DNA of 64,000 nt from an uncultured Lachnospiraceae bacterium (GCA_902760755.1 CACWHK010000002.1:1-64000), one strand, 5' to 3'. Positions 6,628 through 15,783 are shown, counted from the stretch's first letter. The notes: a model not told the origin generated them from the letters alone. Numbers and translations: made by a program.

Positions 6628-8754
6628 ATGATGAAAAAGAAGAGAAAAGTATTCCTTCGCAGGATGCGCAGGCAGCTGCTGATCGAGATCATACTTCTCA
6701 GCGTGCTGTTCGCCGTTCTGATCGCGAAGCTTGTTCAGATCAATCTGAGCAAGGGATCACAATATGAAAAGCAGGTTCTGTCGCAGAAGAACTACGAGAG
6801 CATCACCGTTCCGTACCGGAGGGGTGATATTTTGGACTGTAACGGAACCGTTCTTGCCACCAGTAACAAGATCTACAGTCTGGTCATCGAACCGAAGAAC
6901 ATCCTGAAGAAGGAATCCTTCCGTGTGGCGACCACCGAAGCTCTGGGCAAGTTCTTCGATGTTTCCAGGGAGGATATGGACAGGTATCTCGAGGATTCCA
7001 ACTCTCTCTACAAGGTTGTGAAGAAGCATCTTACCTACGACCAGGTGAAGGCCTTCGAGGAGTACCGCGAGAGCGGGGACGGGGATGATGTCACCGGCGT
7101 ATGGTTTGAAGAGGGCTACAGCCGTGTCTATCCTTACGGGGATCTGGGCTGTCACGTGCTGGGCTTCGTGGTCAGCGGAAATGAAGGTATCGGCGGTCTG
7201 GAGGGCAGCTACAATGAGGAGCTGAACGGAACCGACGGAAGAACCTACGCTTTCCTGAATGACAGCTACAACCTGGAGCGCTCCACGGAACGTCCCACCA
7301 ACGGATACACGCTTGTAACCACCATCGACACCGAGGTTCAGAAGATCGTGCAGCAGAACTGCGAGGAGCTGCAGAAGAAGATGAACCCGAAGAATATCTC
7401 CGTTCTGGTCATGCGTCCGAAGAACTGTGAGATCCTGGCTCTCTACAATCTGCATCAGTTCGATCCGAATGATGCCTACAGCCTGGATTCCACACGCTAT
7501 CAGTTCCCGGAGATGACGGACGAGGAGTTTAAGGCCTACGAGGACAAGATGACGGATGATCAGCGTCTGGATGCGCTGAATGAGGTCTGGAGAAACTTCG
7601 TTCTCAGTGATACCTTCGAGCCCGGTTCCACCTTCAAGACCTTTACGCTGGCAGGTGCCCTGGAGGACAATATCCTGACGGGGGATGAAACCTTCTACTG
7701 CGACGGACATCAGAAGGTGGCTGACTGGGATATCTACTGCTCCGACCATGACGGTCACGGAACCGTGGATATTGCAACCGCATTTGCTTATTCCTGCAAT
7801 GACTCCTTCATGCAGATCGGTGCCCTGATGGGCCGTACCGTATTCGCAAAGTACCAGAAGCTTTTCGGCTTCGGACAGCGGACCGGTATCGACATTTACG
7901 GTGAAATGAGTAATGAGTCTCTGTCCTCCCTGATCTACAGCGAGGAACGGCTGAACGAGGTTGAGCTTGCAACCTCTGCCTTCGGACAGAGCCAGTCCGT
8001 CACCATGATCCAGCTGGCTACGGCCTTCTGTTCCGTGATCAACGGCGGATACTACTATCAGCCGCATATCGTAAAGCGGATCATAGATGAGGACGGAAAT
8101 GTGATCAAGAACTACGGCGACACCCTGGTGCGCCGGACGGTTTCCGAGTCAACGTCCAACACCATGCGTCAGATGCTTCAGAGCGTGGTTGAGCATGGTA
8201 CCGGCTGGCGTACCGCCATCGAGGGTTATACGATCGGCGGCAAGACCGGTACGGCCGAGAAGATCGATATGAAGACCGGTAAGCGTGCGGATGGCAAGTT
8301 CATCCTGTCCTTCATCGGCGCGGCTCCCATCGAGGATCCCGAGGTTGTCATCTACTGCGTGGTAGATGAGCCGGATGTTCCGCAGCAGGACATGAGTGGT
8401 GCGGGTACAACCCTTTTCCAGATGATCGCTTCCGATCTCTTCCCGTATATGAACATTTACCGGACCAATGATCTGGATCCGGCGGATGTGGAGAAGGTGG
8501 ATGATCCGGTGGATACGATCCTTCCGAACGGCGAGACCATGGACGAGGAAGATGAGAAGAAGGGGGACGACGCAGAGGATCAGGACTCCGAGGACCGGGA
8601 GGGTTCGGAGGAGGATGATTCCGGTGAGAACGATGACTCCGGAGGCGATGAGGATTCCGGAGGTGATGAGGAATCCGGCGGTGACGAGGATTCCGGAGGA
8701 GAGGATGACTCCGGCGGTGACGAAGAGGATGATTCCGGTGGCGACGCGGAGTAA
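6628..8754 (+). CDS. Class B penicillin-binding protein (FtsI/SpoVD type)
   Basis: Septal peptidoglycan transpeptidase of 708 residues. One N-terminal membrane anchor (LLIEIILLSVLFAVLIAKLV), a PBP dimerisation domain, then the transpeptidase with active-site Ser334 in SxxK (STFK), the SxN motif Ser389-Cys-Asn391 and KTG at 539-541. No PASTA domains are seen, so it is closer to FtsI than to PASTA-bearing SpoVD/PBP2X. The last 90 or so residues form an acidic Asp/Glu/Ser/Gly tail with repeats of D-S-G-G-D-E, which would lie outside the membrane; such a tail is unusual. No strong ribosome site precedes the ATG, which is 50 bp after ftsL. Confidence 0.95.
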   Translation: MMKKKRKVFLRRMRRQLLIEIILLSVLFAVLIAKLVQINLSKGSQYEKQVLSQKNYESITVPYRRGDILDCNGTVLATSNKIYSLVIEPKNILKKESFRVATTEALGKFFDVSREDMDRYLEDSNSLYKVVKKHLTYDQVKAFEEYRESGDGDDVTGVWFEEGYSRVYPYGDLGCHVLGFVVSGNEGIGGLEGSYNEELNGTDGRTYAFLNDSYNLERSTERPTNGYTLVTTIDTEVQKIVQQNCEELQKKMNPKNISVLVMRPKNCEILALYNLHQFDPNDAYSLDSTRYQFPEMTDEEFKAYEDKMTDDQRLDALNEVWRNFVLSDTFEPGSTFKTFTLAGALEDNILTGDETFYCDGHQKVADWDIYCSDHDGHGTVDIATAFAYSCNDSFMQIGALMGRTVFAKYQKLFGFGQRTGIDIYGEMSNESLSSLIYSEERLNEVELATSAFGQSQSVTMIQLATAFCSVINGGYYYQPHIVKRIIDEDGNVIKNYGDTLVRRTVSESTSNTMRQMLQSVVEHGTGWRTAIEGYTIGGKTGTAEKIDMKTGKRADGKFILSFIGAAPIEDPEVVIYCVVDEPDVPQQDMSGAGTTLFQMIASDLFPYMNIYRTNDLDPADVEKVDDPVDTILPNGETMDEEDEKKGDDAEDQDSEDREGSEEDDSGENDDSGGDEDSGGDEESGGDEDSGGEDDSGGDEEDDSGGDAE
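8611..8751 (+). repeat. Repetitive acidic tail region of the PBP gene
   Basis: In-frame near-repeats of 12-18 nt coding Glu-Asp-(Asp)-Ser-Gly-Gly units, about eight copies. The DNA repeats (GATTCCGGAGGTGAT and variants) make length variation by slippage possible between strains. Confidence 0.75.
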
Positions 8755-8889
8755 GATTGACAGAAGCCAACGATTGCATTATACTGCTTCATCTGCAGTA
8801 CATATGGGAGCAGGCAAAGGCTCCCTCCGGGAAATGTGGGGACATTTTTACGTGTCAGAACGGATGAAGCAGTTAATATCCTAACGCCG

Positions 8890-8916
8890 GGTAGGAGGGG
8901 ATTTTCCCCTTCTACC
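8890..8916. other. Hairpin in the pbp-murD gap
   Basis: GGTAGGAGGGG 8890-8900 pairs with CCCCTTCTACC 8906-8916 (11 bp with one G-T pair). No T tract follows, so it is not a standard terminator. The whole 197-bp gap 8755-8951 has no gene; in most Firmicutes mraY would be here. The segment 8829-8838 (GGGAAATGTG) also resembles the loop core of the hairpin family at 15690 and 56695. Confidence 0.5.
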
Positions 8917-8951
8917 TCATCAGGCGGACGGGAAATGAAAAGGAGATAACC

Positions 8952-10310
8952 ATGAAGGGCAAAAAGGTGATTGTAGCAGGCGCAGGCAGAAGCGGGATCC
9001 GCTCCACGGAGCTTTTACTCCGGCAGGGAGCAGATGTGATCCTCTTTGATCAGAATGAGGCGCTGGATAAGGAAAAGCTGCTGGCAAACTTTGATCAGCC
9101 GGAGCGCGTGGAGCTGGCCATCGGAGCACTTCCCGTGGAAAAGATCAGGGAAGCGGATCTTATGGTGATCAGCCCGGGCATTCCGCTGGATACGCCCTTC
9201 GTGAACCGGGTACGTGATGCAGAGGTACCGATCTGGGGTGAGATCGAGCTTGCAGTCCGCTTCAACAAGGGACGGATCGCTGCCATCACCGGAACCAACG
9301 GCAAGACTACGACCACATCCCTGGTGGGTGCGATCTTCCAGGCCTACAAGGCAGACAGCCTGATCGTCGGAAATATCGGAACCCCCTTCACACAGTTTGC
9401 GGATGCAACCCATGAGGGTCAGCTGATCTCCGCTGAGATCAGTCCGTTCCAGCTGGATACGGTGTACAGCCTTCACCCGGAGGTTTCGGCTCTGCTGAAC
9501 CTGACACCGGATCACCTGAACCGGTATATTACATTTGAAAACTACTGCGATGCGAAGATGAAGATCATCGAGAATCAGACCATGGAGGATGCCTTCGTGG
9601 TGAACTATGATGATCCTGAGGTACGTAAGAGAGCAGAGGCAGTGACCAACGTCCGCGTGGTTTATTTCAGCCGTCTCCATGAGCTGGAGGAAGGCGTCTT
9701 CGTCCGGAATGGCGAGATCGTCGTTCGGGAGAAAGGGCAGGAGGAAGTGATCATGCCGGTATCCGAGATCCGGATCCTGGGTGGACACAATGTGGAAAAT
9801 GTACTTGCAGCCGTCGGTATCACCCGGAACATGGGAGTTCCCGCGGATGTGATCCGGAAGGCTGTTGCGGACTTTAAGGGCGTGGAGCACCGGATCGAGT
9901 ATGTACGGACCCTTCACGGCGTTGAGTATTACAACGATTCCAAGGGAACCAATCCGGATGCTGCCATCAAGGCCATTCAGGCCATGACCGGTCCTACCTA
10001 TCTGATCGGCGGCGGATACAATAAGCATAATACCTATGATGAGTGGATCGAAGCATTTGACGGAAAGGTACGGAGCCTGGTACTGCTGGGTGAAACCGCT
10101 GAGGCCATCGCAGAGTGCGCAAAGCAGCATGATTTCCGGCAGTTTGTCTTCGTGGATACACTGGAGGAAGCAGTTCGTTACTGCTACGAGCATGCGAAGG
10201 AGGGAGAGAAGGTGCTTCTTTCACCGGCCTGTGCAAGCTGGGATATGTTCAAGGATTTTGAGCAGCGCGGAGAGCTGTTCAAGGAGTATGTAAGAAACCT
10301 GGAGGGCTAG
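8952..10310 (+). CDS. murD: UDP-N-acetylmuramoyl-L-alanine--D-glutamate ligase
   Basis: Cytoplasmic ATP-dependent Mur ligase adding D-glutamate to UDP-MurNAc-L-Ala. Length 452 is standard. The N-terminal Rossmann-like domain begins KVIVAGAGRSGIRSTELLL; the ATP-binding loop TGTNGKTTTT starts at residue 113; NLTPDHLNRY and the C-terminal YNDSKGTNPDA and LLSPACASWDMF motifs are all present. AAAAGGAG lies 6 bases before the ATG. It is followed 3 bp later by ftsW. Confidence 0.97.
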   Translation: MKGKKVIVAGAGRSGIRSTELLLRQGADVILFDQNEALDKEKLLANFDQPERVELAIGALPVEKIREADLMVISPGIPLDTPFVNRVRDAEVPIWGEIELAVRFNKGRIAAITGTNGKTTTTSLVGAIFQAYKADSLIVGNIGTPFTQFADATHEGQLISAEISPFQLDTVYSLHPEVSALLNLTPDHLNRYITFENYCDAKMKIIENQTMEDAFVVNYDDPEVRKRAEAVTNVRVVYFSRLHELEEGVFVRNGEIVVREKGQEEVIMPVSEIRILGGHNVENVLAAVGITRNMGVPADVIRKAVADFKGVEHRIEYVRTLHGVEYYNDSKGTNPDAAIKAIQAMTGPTYLIGGGYNKHNTYDEWIEAFDGKVRSLVLLGETAEAIAECAKQHDFRQFVFVDTLEEAVRYCYEHAKEGEKVLLSPACASWDMFKDFEQRGELFKEYVRNLEG

Positions 10311-10313
10311 AAG

Positions 10314-11447
10314 TTGGCGGCACGTAAGAGGAAACCAATCTTTATCAAGGGGACGTACTTTGATTATCCGTCTCTCTTTCTGATTGCGTTTTTATTCCTC
10401 TTCGGGCTTATGATGGTTTACAGCATCAGCTCCTACAAGGCCGGGATCAACTATGATGACAGCGCTTATTTCTTTAAGCGGCAGTTGCTATTTGGCGGAG
10501 TCGGCTTCGTCATCATGATCGTTGTTTCAAAGATGCGGTATCAGATCCTTCGGAGCTGGAGCAAGGTGATCATCATAGCAACGACCCTTCTTCTTCTTTC
10601 GGTCTTCGTGATCGGTAAGTCCAGTAACGGTTCCACCCGCTGGATCAGTCTGGGCGTTATCTCCTTCCAGCCGTCGGAGATCGCGAAGCTGGCGCTGATC
10701 ATTTATATGGCCTACCTTTGCACGGATAAGAGCGGATATCTGAAGAACCTGAAGGGCACCATCGTCCTTTCTCTGGTTCCCATCTTCGTGGTGGGCGTGA
10801 TCGCCGTGGAGAACCTGAGTACGGCGATTGTCTGTGCGGTTATCGTGGTTTCCATCTGGTTTGTGGCAACCCCGAAGCCCTGGTATATGATCTTTGTTCT
10901 GATCGCGGGCGTTGTATTCGTCTTTGCCTTCATTAAGCTGGCAAGCTATCGAAGCGACCGTATCACGGCCTGGCTGGACCCGGAGAATTCTCCCAACGGT
11001 TACCAGACCATGCAGGCCCTTTACGCCATCGGTTCCGGCGGACTCTTCGGACGCGGGCTCGGACAGAGCGTGCAGAAGATGGGTTATATCCCGGAGGCAC
11101 ATAACGACATGATCTTCTCCGTTATCTGTGAGGAGCTGGGGATCGTGGGCGGAGCTGCCATCATCATCGTGTTTGCACTGATGGTCTGGAGATTCCGGTT
11201 TATCGCGGAAGGCGCGCCGGACCGCTTCGGAGCCCTGATCATGGTAGGGATCATCGCACACATTGGTTTTCAGGTGTTCCTGAATATCGCCGTGGTTACG
11301 AACCTCTTCCCAAACACGGGTGTTACGCTCCCGTTCATAAGCTACGGAGGCTCGTCCGTCAGCTTCCTCATGTTGGAAATGGGTGTCGCCCTTTCCGTAT
11401 CACGCCAGATCGTCCCCATCGGGAACATGCGGGAGGTGGCTGAATGA
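10314..11447 (+). CDS. ftsW: FtsW/SpoVE-type SEDS glycosyltransferase
   Basis: Polytopic peptidoglycan polymerase of the SEDS family that works with the class B PBP encoded upstream. It has 377 residues and about ten membrane segments. Family motifs include GSTRWISLGVISFQPSEIAKL, the loop with SYRSDRITAWLDPE, the GLGQSVQKMGYIPEAHNDMI segment and FISYGGSS near the end. It starts with TTG at 10314 preceded by GGAGGGC. Its place between murD and divIB supports FtsW rather than RodA. The 3' end overlaps divIB by 4 nt (ATGA). Confidence 0.95.
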   Translation: MAARKRKPIFIKGTYFDYPSLFLIAFLFLFGLMMVYSISSYKAGINYDDSAYFFKRQLLFGGVGFVIMIVVSKMRYQILRSWSKVIIIATTLLLLSVFVIGKSSNGSTRWISLGVISFQPSEIAKLALIIYMAYLCTDKSGYLKNLKGTIVLSLVPIFVVGVIAVENLSTAIVCAVIVVSIWFVATPKPWYMIFVLIAGVVFVFAFIKLASYRSDRITAWLDPENSPNGYQTMQALYAIGSGGLFGRGLGQSVQKMGYIPEAHNDMIFSVICEELGIVGGAAIIIVFALMVWRFRFIAEGAPDRFGALIMVGIIAHIGFQVFLNIAVVTNLFPNTGVTLPFISYGGSSVSFLMLEMGVALSVSRQIVPIGNMREVAE

Positions 11448-12160
11448 GAAAGAGGGTTGTAATTCCGCTGATCATCCTGGCTCTGCTGCTGGCAGGCGGG
11501 CTGTATATCAGCACATTTCACCTGGAGGATGTCCGGGTGGTAGGGTGTGTCATGTCCTCGGAGGAACGGGTCCGTTCCGCCGTGATCGAGGAAGCACCCA
11601 TGGGAAATATCTTACTGCTGTATCTGAAGAATAAGCTGAAGCCCATCGGGGACATCCCATTTGTGGCCAAGATGGATATCGATTTTGTGGACAAGAATAC
11701 CCTGTCCGTTACGGTCTATGAGAAGCAGGTGGCAGGGTGTATCGAGTACATGGACAGCTACGTTTACTTTGACCGGGACGGTATCGTGCTGGAGTCCTCC
11801 TCGGACTTAAAGGAGGGGGTTCCCTGTATCGACGGACTGGAGCTTTCCAACTGGGCACTGAATGAGTCTCTTCCCCTTCCCGAGAAGGACCGGTTCAACA
11901 AGATCCTGAACATCACACAGCTGATCGAGAAGTATGAGCTGGAGATCGACCGGATCATGTTCACGAAGGAAAATGAGATCATTCTCCGGCATAAACAGAT
12001 CAATGTGGAGCTGGGAGACGGAAGCAATCTGAATGCGCAGATGATGAACCTGAAAAGTATTCTGAAGGGGCTGGAAGGCAAAAACGGAACCCTCTACATG
12101 AAAGACTTTAATTCCGATACTTCCACGGCCAGTTTTAAGGAAAAACAGACAAAAAAGTGA
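11444..12160 (+). CDS. divIB: Cell division protein FtsQ/DivIB
   Basis: Bitopic divisome protein of 238 residues. It has an N-terminal membrane anchor (VVIPLIILALLLAGGLYI), then a POTRA domain opening with FHLEDVRVVGC and a beta domain (VDFVDKNTLSVTVYEKQVAGCIEYMDSYVYFDRDGIVL) that matches the FtsQ_DivIB family. It forms a complex with FtsL and a DivIC-like protein outside the membrane. Translational coupling to ftsW is likely from the ATGA overlap. Sequence is only weakly conserved, as usual; position before ftsZ is strong support. Confidence 0.88.
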   Translation: MRKRVVIPLIILALLLAGGLYISTFHLEDVRVVGCVMSSEERVRSAVIEEAPMGNILLLYLKNKLKPIGDIPFVAKMDIDFVDKNTLSVTVYEKQVAGCIEYMDSYVYFDRDGIVLESSSDLKEGVPCIDGLELSNWALNESLPLPEKDRFNKILNITQLIEKYELEIDRIMFTKENEIILRHKQINVELGDGSNLNAQMMNLKSILKGLEGKNGTLYMKDFNSDTSTASFKEKQTKK

Positions 12161-12169
12161 AATTTCCTG

Positions 12170-12198
12170 TTGCAGAATCACGAAAAAACAATTATCAT
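12170..12198 (+). promoter_or_regulatory. Candidate ftsZ promoter
   Basis: TTGCAG (12170-12175) and TATCAT (12193-12198) are 17 bp apart in the AT-rich divIB-ftsZ gap. A second pair (TTGGAT 12214, TATAAC 12237) would start transcription inside the ribosome site and is less likely. Confidence 0.45.
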
Positions 12199-12261
12199 AT
12201 AGTATGTATGATTTTGGATAAATACTAGGGTTTAGTTATAACATATAAGGAGGATGAAACC

Positions 12262-13521
12262 TTGCTGGAGATTAAGTCAAATGATGAAAAGACACCCGCA
12301 CGTATTCTTGTGATCGGAGTCGGTGGTGCCGGAAACAACGCAGTAAACCGGATGATCGACGAGAATGTTGAGGGCGTGGAGCTGATCGCTATCAACACTG
12401 ATAAGCAGGCCCTTTCCCTCAGCCGTGCAACCACAAAGATCCAGATCGGCGAGAAGCTGACCAAGGGTCTTGGCGCAGGTGCAAAGCCTGAGGTTGGTGC
12501 AAGTGCGGTTGAAGAGAATAGAGAAGAGATCAACGATATTATCAAGGATTCCGATATGGTATTCGTGACCTGTGGTATGGGTGGCGGTACCGGTACCGGT
12601 GCAGCTCCGGTGGTTGCCGAGATCGCACGGAATCTGGGTATCCTCACTGTCGGCGTTGTTACAAAGCCGTTCTCCTTCGAGGGAAAGCCGCGTATGAACA
12701 ACGCAATGAATGGTATCGCAAAGCTTCGTGAGAGCGTAGATACCCTGATCGTGATCCCGAACGACAAGCTGCTTCAGATCTGCGACAAGCGTACCAGCAT
12801 TCCGGATGCACTGAAGAAGGCAGACGAGGTTCTGCAGCAGGGTGTTCAGGGCGTGACCGACCTGATCAACAAGCCGGGTCTCATCAACCTGGACTTCGCA
12901 GATATCCAGACCGTTATGCGTGATAAGGGCGTGGCTCATATCGGTATCGGTCAGGCTTCCGGCGATAACAAGGCTGTGGATGCCATCAAGCAGGCTATGG
13001 ATTCTCCGCTGCTGGAGACCACGGTGAACGGAGCTTCCGACATCATCGTAAACTTCTCCGGAAATGTGGGAATCGTGGAAGCATACGATGCAATTACCTA
13101 CCTGACAGAGCAGGCAGGCGACGAGGCAAATATCATCTTCGGTACCGTTGACAATGATGTTGCAGGCGATGACGTAAGCATCACCATCATTGCTACCGGT
13201 CTTGAGGAGAGTGGCAAGGGCGGTAAGGTTAACGTGCCGACACGTAAGCCGCAGCAGACCGTAAAGACACCGAGCTTCACAGAACCGGTGGTTAAGAACC
13301 CGACCTTCGGTGCCAAGCCGAAGACAGGCGCTCAGCCGATCCCGCTGAACATCAACCTGAACCAGCCGCAGGCAACCGCTCCGGCTCCGAAGGTTGCAGC
13401 TACTCCGGTAGCTCCGGCACCGGCAGAGAGCGTAGCAACAGGAGCAGCGGATGCAGCTACATCTCCGGCCAAGGCAGGCGGACAGGGCATCAAGATCCCT
13501 GATTTCCTGAAGAGAGGCTAA
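12262..13521 (+). CDS. ftsZ: Cell division GTPase FtsZ
   Basis: Tubulin homologue that forms the Z ring, 419 residues. The nucleotide-binding core begins [17 protein letters not shown]; the tubulin signature GGGTGTG is at 107-113; the T7 region has [18 protein letters not shown] variable Pro/Ala/Lys-rich linker of about 85 residues is followed by the C-terminal peptide [10 protein letters not shown], which binds membrane tethers. The start is TTG at 12262 with a strong AAGGAGGATG. ftsA, usually just before ftsZ, is absent, so another tether such as SepF must be encoded elsewhere. A hairpin terminator follows. Confidence 0.98.
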   Translation: MLEIKSNDEKTPARILVIGVGGAGNNAVNRMIDENVEGVELIAINTDKQALSLSRATTKIQIGEKLTKGLGAGAKPEVGASAVEENREEINDIIKDSDMVFVTCGMGGGTGTGAAPVVAEIARNLGILTVGVVTKPFSFEGKPRMNNAMNGIAKLRESVDTLIVIPNDKLLQICDKRTSIPDALKKADEVLQQGVQGVTDLINKPGLINLDFADIQTVMRDKGVAHIGIGQASGDNKAVDAIKQAMDSPLLETTVNGASDIIVNFSGNVGIVEAYDAITYLTEQAGDEANIIFGTVDNDVAGDDVSITIIATGLEESGKGGKVNVPTRKPQQTVKTPSFTEPVVKNPTFGAKPKTGAQPIPLNINLNQPQATAPAPKVAATPVAPAPAESVATGAADAATSPAKAGGQGIKIPDFLKRG

Positions 13522-13550
13522 TAAGTCATAATCGACAATAGAACGTTAAG

Positions 13551-13585
13551 AACGGCCCGGGGCTGATATACAGCTCCGGGCCGTT
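13551..13585 (+). terminator. Hairpin terminator after ftsZ
   Basis: AACGGCCCGGGGCTG 13551-13565 pairs with CAGCTCCGGGCCGTT 13571-13585 (15 bp, one G-T pair) around ATATA. Only three T residues follow, so termination may be partial. Confidence 0.75.
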
Positions 13586-13608
13586 TAAAAAGAAGGATGG
13601 ATGATACT

Positions 13609-14373
13609 ATGGAAAAGGACCGTTCCGTAGCAATTATAGAGGCCATGCGGAAGCTGGTGGTGGAAGGGCAGAGCTTTCCGCTTCAGCAGGCCAAGGTGGT
13701 GCTTGTCCGACAGGATATGCTGGATCTTCTGGATCAGCTGGAGGGCTCTGTCCGTGAGGAGCTGAAGGGCTATCGTGAGGTAACGGATAAGAGAGCCAAG
13801 ATCATAAGTGATGCGAAGAAGGAAGCCGAGCAGATCATTTTCGAGGCAGAGAAGAGCGCAAGCCGGATCCGTGTGACGAAGCGAAGAGACGGAGAGCCCC
13901 TAAACTTCTCACCGGCGGAGATGGAGGCAGAGGAGAAGAAGGCCCTTCGGACCGCGGGGGATATCTATGCCGCATCCCTCATTTATACGGATGAAATGCT
14001 GACGGAGGTGGATCACCTTCTGGCAGATGCGTATGATAAGTTGGATCAGGAGTGCAAGCTGATGCAGAGCATGCTGAAGGAGAAGATGGATGCCATCATC
14101 GACAACAAGGCAGAGCTGCTTCGTTCTCTGAACTCCCTTTCCAAGGAGGATCGCTACGCTCAGATCGTTGAGCTTTCCCAGCTGCTTTCCGTAGAGCTTT
14201 ACCGTGAGAAGGAGAAGCAGAAGGCTCTGGAGCGTGAGAATAAGACCCAGATGCAGATCAGCTTTGATACGGAGCAGGCAACGGTTCGCCCCACGGAGGA
14301 CGATACGAAGGAAGACCGTACGCCGGTAAAGATCGATACGAAGAAGCAGGGGAATCCGAGGAAACGCTCATGA
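13609..14373 (+). CDS. Coiled-coil protein of unknown function, DivIVA/ATPase-stalk-like
   Basis: A soluble, charged, mostly helical protein of 254 residues from ATG 13609; an in-frame ATG at 13597 is possible but overlaps its own ribosome site. After about 50 residues there is a long helix rich in Glu, Lys and Ala (REVTDKRAKIISDAKKEAEQIIFEAEKS), reminiscent of DivIVA or of the V-type ATPase H/E subunits, and a second helical region (about 110-210) with LLADAYDKLDQECKLMQSML. The tail is polar and low-complexity. It follows ftsZ across a hairpin and overlaps the thioesterase gene by 4 nt. A division or envelope role is inferred only from position. Confidence 0.75.
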   Translation: MEKDRSVAIIEAMRKLVVEGQSFPLQQAKVVLVRQDMLDLLDQLEGSVREELKGYREVTDKRAKIISDAKKEAEQIIFEAEKSASRIRVTKRRDGEPLNFSPAEMEAEEKKALRTAGDIYAASLIYTDEMLTEVDHLLADAYDKLDQECKLMQSMLKEKMDAIIDNKAELLRSLNSLSKEDRYAQIVELSQLLSVELYREKEKQKALERENKTQMQISFDTEQATVRPTEDDTKEDRTPVKIDTKKQGNPRKRS

Positions 14374-14795
14374 AGTTAAAGCCATATCGAAGAAAGATCA
14401 ATTATTATGAGACGGACCAGATGCAGGTGGTCCATCATTCCAACTATGCCAGGTACCTGGAGGAGGCACGTCTGGACCTTATGGAGCAGGTGGGGCTTCC
14501 CTACGGGAAGATGGAGGAGCTGGGGATCATCATCCCGGTGCTGGAGCTGCATGATTATTACACCTATGCCCTGCATTTCGGGGATACGGTGGAGATCTTC
14601 CCTCACATCATCCGTCTGACGCCGGTCCGCTTTTCGTTAAAATATGAGATAAAGAATCCTGAGGGACAGCTGCTTCATACGGCTGAGACCAGCCATGCCT
14701 TTGTGGATACGGAGTTCCGGCCCATGAACCTGAAGAAGCGGTATCCGGAGATCTTTGAGAATATGCAACAGTACGTGGAGGATGAATCCATATGA
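14370..14795 (+). CDS. Hot-dog acyl-CoA thioesterase, YbgC/FadM type
   Basis: 4HBT-superfamily thioesterase of 141 residues. The active-site region YYETDQMQVVHHSNYARYLE (residues 12-31) has the catalytic Asp16 and the HHSNY segment typical of YbgC-like enzymes, which cleave short or medium acyl-CoA or acyl-ACP thioesters. A conserved RLTPVRFSLKYEI beta segment follows. It overlaps the upstream coiled-coil gene and the downstream metF by 4 nt each (ATGA), so the three are translated as one unit. The true substrate cannot be read from sequence. Confidence 0.88.
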   Translation: MKLKPYRRKINYYETDQMQVVHHSNYARYLEEARLDLMEQVGLPYGKMEELGIIIPVLELHDYYTYALHFGDTVEIFPHIIRLTPVRFSLKYEIKNPEGQLLHTAETSHAFVDTEFRPMNLKKRYPEIFENMQQYVEDESI

Positions 14796-15649
14796 TCCGC
14801 AACAAGTATACGGGAGAGATGATCGAGTTCTCCTGTGAGGTATTTCCGCCGAAGCGGGATGATGATATCTATGAGATCTTTCAGACCCTGGACGCCATCG
14901 AGGACTTAAAGCCTGATTTCATCAGCGTGACCTACGGTGCCGGGGGAAGCAACAGCAAGAAGACGGCGAAGATCGCGTCCTATATCCAGAATGTCTGTGA
15001 TGTGGAGGCGCTGGCTCATATGACGGCCGTGGGAATGACGAAGGAGAGTCTGACCGAGCGGCTGGAGGAGTTAAAGAAAAAGGCAGTTCGGAGGATTCTG
15101 GCACTCCGCGGGGATAAGCCGAGAACCATGACGGAAGAAGAGTTTGAGGCAAGAGAGTACCGGTATGCGTCGGACCTGATCCGCGGGATCCGGGAATTCG
15201 GAGACTTTCGGATTGCGGCAGCCTGCTATCCGGAGAAGCATCCGGAATCACCGGATGTGAAGACGGATCTGGCATATCTGAAGGAAAAATGTGATCTCGG
15301 GGTAAGTGAGCTTATCACCCAGATGTTCTTCGACAATGAGAAGCTGTACCGGTTCCGTGAGGAGATCGGGAAGATCGGGATCACGGCGGAGCTTCATGCG
15401 GGAATCATGCCCATCACCAAGGTGAACCAGCTGGGCACCAGCGTGTCTTTGTCCGGTTCCTCCGTTCCGACGGAGCTTTCGAACCTGATCGCAAAGTATT
15501 CCGAGGACCCGGCAGGCATGCGGCAGGCCGGGATCGAGTATGCGATCCGGCAGGTGGATGACCTGATGAAGAACGGAATCGCGGGGATCCATATTTACAC
15601 CATGAACAAGGCGGACGTAACCCGCGAGATCTACAACGCGGTCGTCTGA
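14792..15649 (+). CDS. metF: Methylenetetrahydrofolate reductase
   Basis: Flavoprotein reducing 5,10-methylene-THF to 5-methyl-THF, used for methionine synthesis or, in acetogenic Clostridia, the methyl branch of carbon fixation. It has 285 residues, near the 290-300 usual. The N-terminal EFSCEVFPPK holds the conserved Glu, SVTYGAGGSN and ALRGDKP are family motifs, and AACYPEKHPES and ELITQMFFDN line the barrel. No MetV-like partner is adjacent. It ends in a convergent gap facing the GGDEF gene. Confidence 0.95.
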   Translation: MIRNKYTGEMIEFSCEVFPPKRDDDIYEIFQTLDAIEDLKPDFISVTYGAGGSNSKKTAKIASYIQNVCDVEALAHMTAVGMTKESLTERLEELKKKAVRRILALRGDKPRTMTEEEFEAREYRYASDLIRGIREFGDFRIAAACYPEKHPESPDVKTDLAYLKEKCDLGVSELITQMFFDNEKLYRFREEIGKIGITAELHAGIMPITKVNQLGTSVSLSGSSVPTELSNLIAKYSEDPAGMRQAGIEYAIRQVDDLMKNGIAGIHIYTMNKADVTREIYNAVV

Positions 15650-15659
15650 TCCTGATCTA

Positions 15660-15686
15660 GGAGACAGGGGACGGTTCTCTGTCTCC
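15660..15686. repeat. GGGGACGGTT-loop hairpin
   Basis: GGAGACAG 15660-15667 pairs with CTGTCTCC 15679-15686; the loop is GGGACGGTTCT. A related short hairpin with loop ACGGTT is at 24636-24651. Sequences of this kind occur as dispersed repeats in many genomes, as I recall. Confidence 0.65.
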
Positions 15687-15689
15687 CTC

Positions 15690-15745
15690 AAAAAACAGCT
15701 TGGGGACAATCCCATGGAAATGTGATTGTCCCCGAACTGTTTTTT
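15690..15745. terminator. Loop-conserved hairpin H1, terminator of metF
   Basis: A 21-bp stem with one mismatch and one G-T pair: AAAAAACAG at 15690-15698 and GGGGACAAT at 15702-15710 pair with ATTGTCCCC at 15725-15733 and CTGTTTTTT at 15737-15745. The 14-nt loop CCCATGGAAATGTG (15711-15724) is the exact reverse complement of the H2 loop. With A6 on one side and T6 on the other it can terminate transcription from either direction. Confidence 0.8.
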
Positions 15746-15783
15746 GTATGTTAGAATCCCGCGAAGCGAGAGGCATACGTAAT

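Noticed and set aside
6757..8067. A 436-codon antisense frame in the PBP gene
   Set aside because: Shadow of the PBP reading frame; no motif.
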